Positions 53,301-60,597 of a DNA stretch of 64,000 nt are shown here, one piece after another. Source of the DNA: Candidatus Zipacnadum vermilionense. Lineage in GTDB: Bacteria; Armatimonadota; Zipacnadia; Zipacnadales; Zipacnadaceae. Under the pieces are notes generated by a model that saw only the letters and a list, made by a program, of their open reading frames with translations, was not told where the DNA came from and did no database searches. A program made the translations under genes and the position numbers. Positions within the stretch are counted from its first letter, which is position 1, and each line of letters opens with the position of its first letter. Where the stretch lies: the NCBI GenBank assembly GCA_029821755.1, contig JALGSV010000005.1:1-64000 (forward strand), in the 5' to 3' direction.

Positions 53301-54454
53301 TCCCCCACGAGTTCCACGACACCAAGTACCGCCACGTTAAGTACCAGGCGGTGGCGACCACCCGCTACGCTGACTACTTCCTCATGCGCGGCAGGCAGGA
53401 CCCTCCCCCGCCGAACCTCGTGTTCACCCGGACCTCCTTCCCTAGCGAAGGAGAGATAGACGTACTCAGTTCTGCTCGGCCGTTGGCCCCCAAGGTACTG
53501 TACGTCATCCCCGCCTTCGGCTGGGATAGCGACGACACCCCGATGAAGATCACCAGCACGCGCACTGGCGGCTGGCTACGGGTCTACCTGGAGCGCCCCT
53601 GGTATTCCTCCGGCGATGGCGAGTTGCTTGGCGTGGTCCTCGGCCCGCCACCGCCTACCGGGATCAGAATCGCGGCCCGGCCCGCCACGGCTGCCATGCA
53701 GGAGAAGCTCAAGCCCTGTGTCACTCACTGGGGCCAGGACCCCCTGTGGGTGGCTCCCCCCATGCGCGCCTGGCCGGTGGCGGCCGACTTCAAGGGTGCC
53801 GCCGCCACCGAGACCGGCCTGTCTTTGGAGGAGGTCCCCGGCGCAAAGGTCTCCGTGGTAGGTTACGACGTGGCCTACGACCAGAAGCGGCAGCTATGGT
53901 ACGCTGACATCCAGGTAGACTGCGGCGAGGCCTACTACCCCTTCATCCGCCTGGCCCTGGTGCGCTACCAGCCCAAGTCGATCAGCGGCGCCCAGGGGGA
54001 TGTGAAGCTCTCGCGAGTGCAGTTGGCCGACATGGCTCAACTGGCCCCCGACCGAAAGGCGACGCTGACCTTCAACGCGGGCGATCCCAAGCGGGTGGCG
54101 ATCCGCGTGACCGGCCCCACCTACCAGCGTTCTGCCGCCTCGCGGGGCTCCAGCGAGATGGTGGTGACCCTGGAGGAACGGACTGGGCCGCTACTGGACG
54201 CCTCCTCCTGGAGGCCGGTACCCGACGTGGAGCTTACCCTTAACCACTCCCTTATTCGCACCGTCGGGTTTGCCTGGGCCGGCAACCTGGTCCTGCCCGC
54301 CTCACGCAAGACCAAGAACTACCGCTTGGTGCTCAAGGAATACGAGACCTTCCTGGCCGATGCGCCCCCCCCGACCGGGCTGCCCCTGTTAGCGGCACTG
54401 CCCACCACCGTCCCGGCCAAGCGCGTGGTCTATGCCAACGTAATGGAGGTCTGA
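50306..54454 (+). CDS. Giant partner protein of unknown function
   Basis: 1382 residues, AGGAGG before ATG 50306. No signal peptide or membrane segment. The N-terminus TALPNG...LKISVLVSPRL looks like a conserved opening, but I cannot name a family. Mostly beta-rich, with Pro/Ala linkers near residues 370-395 and 710-740. Fibronectin-like patches are seen (FGREYRLRARVVDLAGNGL, YRVEL-like ends, WYADIQVDCGEAYYPFIRLALVRYQP in part). A Pro-rich C-terminus precedes the stop. Position directly after 45413, similar size and shared style suggest that the two proteins act together. If the first is exported by Tat in folded form, this protein could be carried as a bound partner. A terminator follows 45 nt after the stop. 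Confidence 0.72.
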   Translation: MNKQTTIWTALPNGMGTAGGAHLKISVLVSPRLESTDAAWLSLADPAYADFLHWPETVKSMQFTVKFQGRPALTISPVIKPLDDSLWTALFKPATPVEPYKIPDVGKLQINSFPVRNVAMRLKEAYQAVAINSPVVLPRADLKTPTLQPARRLFQNMAPSAQQRTAINRGLASKLQGSQVRALRVPAYRSPTSVATHTEMKFVPMAAEAPLVAGVSQAQADFVQFQDFHASLVGPYKPLPAVATLIESIDFHQIVANLQQYPMVMRKLGLVLELQVPLDPALVGAQWVRVSPVGTPAATKPTVAPRTNITLDSERFVAKPKNADSDIADGMLPLNDTDKFEIGQVDVDGAALKLAQVAQQITVKPIFMMVAPVRVGTGGAPAPTAPAAPASEKDEAAPLPTLRSAGIWVARVDRAPQVALALQRTALFNQAVLDNKPEEISLYAEDLVRGYRIDVWDETADKWFSVCQRVGRYKFAALSQTLAMQDEGWVSNAAVESATKPNEVYVHETMFRWEGWSLVAPRPGGAVEPHSGAQPVTDRFGLDVTFSAKPLSLPRLRFGREYRLRARVVDLAGNGLALDEADDSAATPPHTYFRAEPVLPPIVIPRTPLDDKTPGESAEVLAIRSRNDRPAKDDDVINKVSQRHLLPPRTSQLMAETHGEFDGPQSMKGDAATYQMIVNKDVKPRRFYNLDQVILPYLPDPLAYGVLVRLRMLPSSGKPPPIAAPPPAPAPPSAAATRGQSNLRVGGFGAGIVKLAARPNLLFIEPQDQILKIPFGEDWPDLKPVRLVLYEPKDPATKMTYVKAKRVLQVPLSKGEAAELWISCYLKPTALPKMQLWRWTVEGVAAPTVRKANLAPAQALELHRKLHQPAAVPQWSAQVKLPARLVKDLDTLAVQARDGRNWLTTPFRRLNLVHATQQPLGRPHFRSLGASRSIGQTFAALHDDVAVSGKTTNKLEILAKWQERIDPLGKPKWETLDGQARVGEIAVDRDDAALALGGLPHEFHDTKYRHVKYQAVATTRYADYFLMRGRQDPPPPNLVFTRTSFPSEGEIDVLSSARPLAPKVLYVIPAFGWDSDDTPMKITSTRTGGWLRVYLERPWYSSGDGELLGVVLGPPPPTGIRIAARPATAAMQEKLKPCVTHWGQDPLWVAPPMRAWPVAADFKGAAATETGLSLEEVPGAKVSVVGYDVAYDQKRQLWYADIQVDCGEAYYPFIRLALVRYQPKSISGAQGDVKLSRVQLADMAQLAPDRKATLTFNAGDPKRVAIRVTGPTYQRSAASRGSSEMVVTLEERTGPLLDASSWRPVPDVELTLNHSLIRTVGFAWAGNLVLPASRKTKNYRLVLKEYETFLADAPPPTGLPLLAALPTTVPAKRVVYANVMEV

Positions 54455-54498
54455 GCCAGGTCCAGAGCCGGCGACGGGTATTCGCCCTAACGTAGACT

Positions 54499-54531
54499 AG
54501 GGGAGATGGGTTGGCGCCTGTCTCCCCTTTT
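54499..54531 (+). terminator. Intrinsic terminator of the giant-protein unit
   Basis: AGGGGAGA (54499-54506) pairs perfectly with TCTCCCCT (54521-54528) over a 14-base loop, followed by TTT. It ends transcription after 50306 and separates that unit from the cassette at 54610. Confidence 0.75.
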
Positions 54532-54609
54532 CGCGTCTGCAGGCAGGAACGCACCGCGACCGTCGGGAGATCTGCCTAGTGATCGGTCCCGAGTCCAGGA
54601 GTATATGCG

Positions 54610-56583
54610 ATGCCCCGCAGATTACTTGCCTTGGCTGCTCTTGTCGCCGTCCTCTTCCTGACCGTCCCCCTGCTTGCCGCCGTGGAGGTCTCCGAGCAGC
54701 CCGCCCCGGAGAAACTGGGCGGGGTCAAGCTTCACGTCAAGAACGAGTTCTTCACCCTTGACTTCGTCCCGATGGGCGGCTACGCCTCCTCCTTACAGAC
54801 CCGCTACAGCGACCGCGATTGGCTATGGACCGGATCGGCCCTGGCAGACAGCGGGCACCTGTTCCTGGACAACTGGATGGGCGATTTGTACCCCGGAGAG
54901 CTGTGCTTCCTCAAGCGCGACTACGAGGTCCTCCAGAAGGGCCCGGACGTCGTCGAGATCAAGTTCACCTGCACCACCAAGCAGAAGTTCCTCCTGGAGA
55001 AGACGATTACCGTCCGCGCCGGTTCCCCGGCGGTACACTGTGTCCTCCGCCTCACTAACCAGGGAAACGAGACCCTCACTCGCGGCCTGTGGCCCAAGAC
55101 CGACGTGGCCCTCTCCGGGATCAAGCCTCACACCTATTACTACCGCCCCTACGAGCGTGGGGTGTTGGTCAACGGCTGGAGCGAGGAGAAGAAGACCAAC
55201 GTGGGCGAGGACTGGCTGCGCACCCCGACCGAGGGCTGGACTGCCGCCCTCCAGGCTGACCACAACGAGGGTCTGGTCTGGCTGATGGACTACAACTGGC
55301 TGCGCACCCTCTACGACTGCCTCTCCTGTTGGACGGTGGAATGGTTCTACGACGAGCTGCCCTTCCCGCCCGGCTACAAATGGGAGACAGCTTACGACAT
55401 GATCCTTCTGAAGGGCTTCACCAACATGGCCCACGCCGCGCCGACGGTGCTGGCGGGGATGACCATGGAGGCGAAGAAGGCTTTTGACCTGGTCAACCCC
55501 GACAACCCTGACCGGCCGGACCTGGTGCAGATCACGCATACGCTCTCCCGCTCCACGCTGGGCGACTTGACCGACGTCAAACTCACCTCCCAGTTGCTCG
55601 AGGTCGACACGGCGCAAGTCCACCCGCTCAAAGACGTCACCACCGATAAGCTGACCTGGGAGCCGGTGGAGCTGGTCCAGAGCACCGAGTGCAACCCGGA
55701 CATTCGCCTGCTGTGCCAGGCGCTGCTCACGGCCACCGGGCCGGACGGCCAGCCGGTCAGCGAGAACTACGAATACTACTGGCCCGGCGTGGGGGGCGAG
55801 AAGTTCAACCTGGTGGCCGGCGCCATTCAGGCCACTTACTACCGCCCGCCGCCCAAGAAGGTCAAGCAGTTTCCGAAGCCCAAGGGTCTCAAGTACGTCC
55901 TCAACTTCCCGGCCCGCGCGCTGGAGTTCCGCGGACCGGGCTACGGCAAGCTGCGCCTGATGGAGGCGGCGGCGAGGGCGGGAATCCGCGACTGGATCGG
56001 CTCCTACTTCTCCTTCACCTGGGCCGGGGGCAAGTGTACCAAGGCGCCGGTAAGCTACGAGGAGGCGTACTCCTACGACCTGTACGTGCTCAACGGCGTC
56101 AATGCCCAGAGCCTGACCGACTTCGGCCAGGAGGCGCTGCGCGACTACGTGGCGGCGGGCGGGGCGCTGCTGATGACCGGCGGGTTCTTCAGCTACGGCG
56201 CGGGCGGGTATGCCGACTCGCCCCTGGCGGAGATGCTGCCGGTCAAGTTCTCCGACCAGCTCCCCGACCTGCAGCAGCTCCAGCCCCCGGCGCCCCTCCG
56301 CGTGGGACGCGACGCCCAGGCCCTGGCGGGGGTGAAATGGGCCGCCAGTCCCCTCTGCTTCTGGCGGCACCGTCTGCGGCCCAAGCCGGAGGCCTGGGTG
56401 GAGCTGGGCGCCGGCGACCAGCCGCTGCTGATCTGTGGCACCTTCGGTAAGGGCCGCGTAGCCGTCCTGGCGTCCACCGCCTTGGGCGACCCCCAGCCCG
56501 GCCAGACGCCCTACTGGGAAGACCCGACCTGGCTTGACAACATGGCGAAGCTGATGCATTGGCTGGTGTTTGAGAAGAAGTAG
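54610..56583 (+). CDS. Secreted beta-sandwich protein with cysteine-less GATase1-like domain (family member 5)
   Basis: 657 residues; ATG 54610 after AGGAG; signal peptide LLALAALVAVLFLTVPLLAA. Shared signatures: YPGEL (~residue 97) and MDYNWLRTLYDC (~226), then EWFYDELPFPPGYKW. Unlike member 3 it has a longer central beta region (~250-440). The C-terminal module has FRGPGYGKLRLMEAA, YDLYVLNGVNAQ, YVAAGGALLMTGGFFSYGAGG, LAEMLPV and FGKGRVAVLAS. The elbow again lacks Cys. The gene downstream is the barrel paralogue 56658, repeating the sandwich-GATase/barrel pairing found at 35918-39726. Confidence 0.72.
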   Translation: MPRRLLALAALVAVLFLTVPLLAAVEVSEQPAPEKLGGVKLHVKNEFFTLDFVPMGGYASSLQTRYSDRDWLWTGSALADSGHLFLDNWMGDLYPGELCFLKRDYEVLQKGPDVVEIKFTCTTKQKFLLEKTITVRAGSPAVHCVLRLTNQGNETLTRGLWPKTDVALSGIKPHTYYYRPYERGVLVNGWSEEKKTNVGEDWLRTPTEGWTAALQADHNEGLVWLMDYNWLRTLYDCLSCWTVEWFYDELPFPPGYKWETAYDMILLKGFTNMAHAAPTVLAGMTMEAKKAFDLVNPDNPDRPDLVQITHTLSRSTLGDLTDVKLTSQLLEVDTAQVHPLKDVTTDKLTWEPVELVQSTECNPDIRLLCQALLTATGPDGQPVSENYEYYWPGVGGEKFNLVAGAIQATYYRPPPKKVKQFPKPKGLKYVLNFPARALEFRGPGYGKLRLMEAAARAGIRDWIGSYFSFTWAGGKCTKAPVSYEEAYSYDLYVLNGVNAQSLTDFGQEALRDYVAAGGALLMTGGFFSYGAGGYADSPLAEMLPVKFSDQLPDLQQLQPPAPLRVGRDAQALAGVKWAASPLCFWRHRLRPKPEAWVELGAGDQPLLICGTFGKGRVAVLASTALGDPQPGQTPYWEDPTWLDNMAKLMHWLVFEKK

Positions 56584-56657
56584 TGGCGAGTGGGGGGCGG
56601 CGAGTGGGTGCAGGCGGGGACCGTGGATAACCGATGGAGCTACGGGTGAATTCTGCT

Positions 56658-58568
56658 ATGAGGAACCTTCTGCTAACCCTAGTGGTGGCCTTGCTGACAG
56701 GTGCGGGGGCCTGGGCCGCCGATTCTTTCACCGTCTCTCCCTGGCCTGACCAGGTCCGCTACGACCCAGGCGAGACCGCTTCCTTCCAGGTAAGCGTGAA
56801 GAACGCCTCCGGGCAGGCCTTCGCCGGGAAGCTGGCCGTCCGCGTCATCTGGGAGATGGAGGACACCCAGGCCCTGGCCGAGGTACCCGTGGCGCTGGCC
56901 GACGGGGAAGCCAAGACCTTCCCCGCCCAGTGGACGAAGCTACCCGAGGTGCTCGGCTGCGAGGTCCGCGCCGATCTCCTGGACGCCGCCGGCAAGCAGG
57001 TGGCGACCGGCAGCGAGTACTTCAACGTCTGCCGCACCAAGGACACCTGCCGCGTCGGCATCCACGCGGTCACGCTGGGCCTGATCACCACCTCCGATCC
57101 GGCCTACCTGGCGACGATCCCCGGCACCATCCTGTGGTCCCGCCAGTCCTACGTCAACATCGGCGAGCACTTTCTCAGCAAGAGCTCCGTGCTGGACCTG
57201 GCCCCGGACGTGGACGAGATGATGGGCGGTGACTACTGGAACTCCGTCACCGCCATCCGTACCGCCATCGACGAGAGCCACAAGCTTGGCATGAAGAACG
57301 TGGTCTACACCACCTCCTACGCCACGCACGGCCTGGCGGACCTGGACCTGTCCATGCGTCACCCCGAGTGGCTGGCCTACAACGACTACGGCCAGCCCGA
57401 CGGCGCCTCTGTCAATGTGGTGCAAGAGGACAAGCGCCGCACCCCCATCTGGCGCCAGCACGACAACCCCGGGCCCTTCAACAGCGCCAACTTCAACTGG
57501 CTCAACCCCCAGCTGCTCGACTTCCACATCGATTCGCTGATCGCCAACCACAAGCTGGTGGGGATGGACGGCGTGCGCTATGACGGACACCCGGGGACCA
57601 TCTGGGCCAAGTACGACATCAACGGCAAGCCCCTGCCCACCGGGGAGGAGCGCCTCAAGGAGACGGTCCGCATCGTGCGCTACATCCGCCAGCGCCTCGA
57701 CGCCGCGGACCCCAACTACATCTGGATGTTCAACGCCGGCACTGCCGTGGGGGGTAACAACCCCGTGGACCTAGATCAGGGCGTGCTGGAGCCCACCTTG
57801 CTGCCGGTGGTGGAAAACGGCGGGGCGATGTGCGATGAGGAGCAGCGCGGCGCCTACAGCGCCTACAACCGCTTCCACGCCTGGAAGAACTTCGCCGACG
57901 TGATGGTCAGCGATGTGGACCTGACCCGCGCCAACGGCGGGTACGCCTACTGCCTCTTCCCCTGGTGCTCGACGGTGCATCGCAACTCCGACGAGATCGG
58001 CTATCAGATCATGCTGGCCGCAGGCGACCATCCCTGGTTCTCCGCGCCGCACGACGAGTACAGCACCAACCCCGGCGGTTCGCACTTCCCCGTGCAACAC
58101 GAGCTGTTCGCCTTCGCTACCCGCTTCTCCGCGATGCTGTGGGGACACGACATCAACCGGGTGCGCCAGGCGGATAAGGTGGTGCAAGTCACCTCCGACA
58201 AGGGGGAGATCTGGTGGAAGAACTTCGTCCACCAGCGCACTCTGGCCGACGGGCGCAAGTACCTGATCGTGCACTTGCTCAACGCCCCGCCCAATAAGGA
58301 GATTGGCGTGACCGAGCAGCCGCTGCCCGACCCGATCGCCAACGTCAAGCTCGCCTTCCAGGTGCCTGTGAAGAAGGTGTGGCTGGCTACCGCCCGCCCC
58401 GGCCCCGCCCGCACGGTCAGCCGCAAGGGCGAGAAGCTCTTCCACTACTCGCAGGCCGAGACCTACGAGGCCATGGGCCCGCTGCAGTGCGCCGCGGCGC
58501 AGGTCGAGGGCGGGACGGTAACGCTGCCGCAGTTGCGGATGTGGACGATGGTGGTAGCGGAGTTGTAG
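56658..58568 (+). CDS. Secreted beta-sandwich/TIM-barrel protein, putative glycosidase (paralogue 3)
   Basis: 636 residues from ATG 56658, preceded by GGTGA; an upstream ATG at 56634 would add eight residues to the leader. Signal peptide LLLTLVVALLTGAGAWAA. The beta-sandwich (~25-130) ends SEYFNVCRTKDT, then a barrel-like region: SHKLGMKNVVYTT, GMDGVRYDGHPGT (candidate catalytic Asp), YIWMFNAGTAVGG, and DVDLTRANGGYAY. The C-terminal beta domain has YLIVHLLNAPP. The length equals that of paralogue 2 (635 residues), supporting the chosen start. Substrate unknown. Confidence 0.7.
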   Translation: MRNLLLTLVVALLTGAGAWAADSFTVSPWPDQVRYDPGETASFQVSVKNASGQAFAGKLAVRVIWEMEDTQALAEVPVALADGEAKTFPAQWTKLPEVLGCEVRADLLDAAGKQVATGSEYFNVCRTKDTCRVGIHAVTLGLITTSDPAYLATIPGTILWSRQSYVNIGEHFLSKSSVLDLAPDVDEMMGGDYWNSVTAIRTAIDESHKLGMKNVVYTTSYATHGLADLDLSMRHPEWLAYNDYGQPDGASVNVVQEDKRRTPIWRQHDNPGPFNSANFNWLNPQLLDFHIDSLIANHKLVGMDGVRYDGHPGTIWAKYDINGKPLPTGEERLKETVRIVRYIRQRLDAADPNYIWMFNAGTAVGGNNPVDLDQGVLEPTLLPVVENGGAMCDEEQRGAYSAYNRFHAWKNFADVMVSDVDLTRANGGYAYCLFPWCSTVHRNSDEIGYQIMLAAGDHPWFSAPHDEYSTNPGGSHFPVQHELFAFATRFSAMLWGHDINRVRQADKVVQVTSDKGEIWWKNFVHQRTLADGRKYLIVHLLNAPPNKEIGVTEQPLPDPIANVKLAFQVPVKKVWLATARPGPARTVSRKGEKLFHYSQAETYEAMGPLQCAAAQVEGGTVTLPQLRMWTMVVAEL

Positions 58569-58572
58569 TCGT

Positions 58573-58611
58573 CCGCGTGAGGCGGGCTTCCCGCCCGCCC
58601 TGCGCGTGGCA
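58573..58611. repeat. CCGCGTGG-family palindrome, shortened copy 3
   Basis: CCGCGTGAGGCGGGCTTC, CCGCCCGCCC and GCGCGTGG form a compact palindrome in the 60-bp gap between 56658 and 58629; it resembles the arms of the copies at 2480 and 50198 with most of the centre missing. Confidence 0.5.
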
Positions 58612-58628
58612 CAGGTGAACACGAATCC

Positions 58629-60452
58629 ATGAGAACCATCCGCCTGCTCGCCTTGCTTCTCCTCCCCTCCCTCGCCTGGGCGGCGGACGAGCCCCCCGCT
58701 GCCCCCGCCGGGGTGACCGTCTCCGCCTCGCAGGAAGGCAACGATAGCCGCTTCGCCTTCGAGGGCGGGACCTTTCCCTACGTCCTGCGCTTATGGGAGG
58801 GCCCTATCGGCAAGTCCACCTACCGCGGCCTGGGCCTGCGCGGGCCCTGGTGGAAGGGCGGCCAGTACCAGTCCAACACCTGGTACATGAACAACTTCAT
58901 GGACCTGCAGGTCAACGGCAAGCCGGTCCTGGGCGGCCCCGACCCGCAGCAGCAGTACCCCCTGCTCTTTGACCGCATGGAGGTCCTGGAGAGCGGGCCG
59001 CGGGCGCTGGTGCAGTACGTTTGGGAGCGGCAGGAGGCCACCGTGCGCCTGCGTTTCTTGATGCGGCCCGACTGCCGCGCCCTGCTGGCCGAGGCGGTCA
59101 TCGAGCCCCAGGGCCCGTTGCAGTCCTTCGCCCTGACCGCCTCTTCCTTCCCCGGCGGCTACACCAGCAAGGGCGACGGCGACCGACGCATGAAGACGGC
59201 CCTGCGCGAGGAGAAGTCCACGGCGACGCTGGAGGTGGACCCGACCCAGGAGAGCTACTTCATATTCTGCGACGCTAAGCTCGATCTGGCCGACCCCATC
59301 AATCGCCGCGTCGGCGGGGAGGCCACCGGTTGTTCCGGTCTGTACCTGCTGCCGGACGGCTTCGCGAGCGGCCAGGTCACGCTCACCGGATACCCGATTG
59401 AAATGACCTTCACCGCCAAGCCCGAGGTCCGCCGCTTGCGCTTTGCCTTTGACGAACTGCAGACGCCCAACGCCGAGGCCTTCCAGACGGTACAGGAAGC
59501 GGCAGCGCAGGTGCAGGAGGCCCTGCGCACTGAGACCTTCGCGCCCTCCCTGTTGACCGGCTTTGGTTCCGAGACCGAACGGGCCACGGTCGGCAGGCTA
59601 TCTCGCACCGCGAGCGTACCGCAGAAGCTGCTCCCTCCGCTACAGGAGGCCCTGGATGGCGCGATGCAGGCCGTGGCCGCGTGGAGCGGCGGCGGGGACC
59701 AGCCGATTGCCCTGGAGCAGAGCGCCCTAGACGCGCTGGGCCTCCACCAGCGCCACCTGCTGACTGCGCAACGTTACACCCGGTCCGCCCTGCGTATCTT
59801 CGAAATGCGTGGCCCGGGCTATAGCCGCTACCGCGCCGCGGAAGCGGCCAAGTCAATCACGCCCGACAGCGTCGTCGACGGCGGCTACCTTACCGTCGGC
59901 GGGCAGAGCCGCAACGTTACGCCCTTCCCCGGCACGGTGGGGGGCCTGTACCAGTACGACGCGGTGCTGATGGAGGACATTGACTGCCGAGCGCTGGCGC
60001 CCAGCCAACTGGCGCTGCTGCGGCAGTACGTGGAGGACGGCGGGGGGCTAGCGGTCTTCGGGGGGTGGTTCAGCTACGGGGCCGGCGACCTGCAGAACAG
60101 CGCACTGGCGGAGATTCTGCCGCTGCAGGTCGGCCAGGCGCCCTTCGGCCTCAAGCGGACGGCGGCGGTCCTCAAGCCGGCGAGTCACACCCTTGGCCCC
60201 AAGACCGCGCCGTGGGTGGACAACCTCGTCTGCCCCTGGTCACACGATCTCGCCGCCGCGCCCGAGGCACAGGTGTTGATCAGGCAGGGGGAGTCCCCCT
60301 GGCTGGCCGCCCGGCCAGCGGGGCAGGGCCGGGCGCTGGCCTGCGCCGGGACGCTTTTCGGCGAGGCCCCAGCGGGGAAGCTGCTCTTCTGGGAGTGGCC
60401 CGGCTGGGCCGGTTTCGAGGCCGGGATGCTCAGGTGGCTGGCTCAGAAGTAG
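58629..60452 (+). CDS. Secreted protein with GATase1-like C-terminal domain (divergent family member 6)
   Basis: 607 residues; signal peptide IRLLALLLLPSLAWAA. The N-terminal ~280 residues are beta-rich but lack the PGEL and DYN..LY.C signatures of the other members. A helical stretch (~285-350) follows, then the GATase1-like end: FEMRGPGYSRYRAAEAA, YDAVLMEDID, YVEDGGGLAVFGGWFSYGAGD, LAEILPL and GQGRALACAGTLFGE. No Cys at the elbow. The TAG stop is the first element of a repeat arm (TAGGGGCG). It is the last gene of the 54610 cassette. Confidence 0.68.
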   Translation: MRTIRLLALLLLPSLAWAADEPPAAPAGVTVSASQEGNDSRFAFEGGTFPYVLRLWEGPIGKSTYRGLGLRGPWWKGGQYQSNTWYMNNFMDLQVNGKPVLGGPDPQQQYPLLFDRMEVLESGPRALVQYVWERQEATVRLRFLMRPDCRALLAEAVIEPQGPLQSFALTASSFPGGYTSKGDGDRRMKTALREEKSTATLEVDPTQESYFIFCDAKLDLADPINRRVGGEATGCSGLYLLPDGFASGQVTLTGYPIEMTFTAKPEVRRLRFAFDELQTPNAEAFQTVQEAAAQVQEALRTETFAPSLLTGFGSETERATVGRLSRTASVPQKLLPPLQEALDGAMQAVAAWSGGGDQPIALEQSALDALGLHQRHLLTAQRYTRSALRIFEMRGPGYSRYRAAEAAKSITPDSVVDGGYLTVGGQSRNVTPFPGTVGGLYQYDAVLMEDIDCRALAPSQLALLRQYVEDGGGLAVFGGWFSYGAGDLQNSALAEILPLQVGQAPFGLKRTAAVLKPASHTLGPKTAPWVDNLVCPWSHDLAAAPEAQVLIRQGESPWLAARPAGQGRALACAGTLFGEAPAGKLLFWEWPGWAGFEAGMLRWLAQK

Positions 60453-60597
60453 GGGCGCCTGCTGTAGTCGGCAGGGGCGTCTTTTGCGGAGCGAAGCGAA
60501 GCAACGGACGCCCGTTCGCTGACCGAGCGCTAGCGAACGGGCAGCTGTCGGGCTGCGGTCGCGGACGACCGCTTAGCGCCCGAAAGCCGCCCCTACG
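60449..60597. repeat. Inverted-repeat element between convergent genes
   Basis: The left arm GTAGGGGCG (60449-60457) and right arm GCCGCCCCTACG (60586-60597) are inverted. The left arm's TAG ends 58629-60452 on the plus strand, and the right arm's TAG (complement 60593-60595) ends the GH35 gene on the minus strand. The interior shares CGAACGGGCAGCTGTCGGGC with the cluster at 42690-42790. Confidence 0.65.

Noticed and set aside
54823-56559. 578-codon open frame on the minus strand
   Set aside because: Complete shadow of the secreted protein at 54610; no ribosome site and no recognisable motif.
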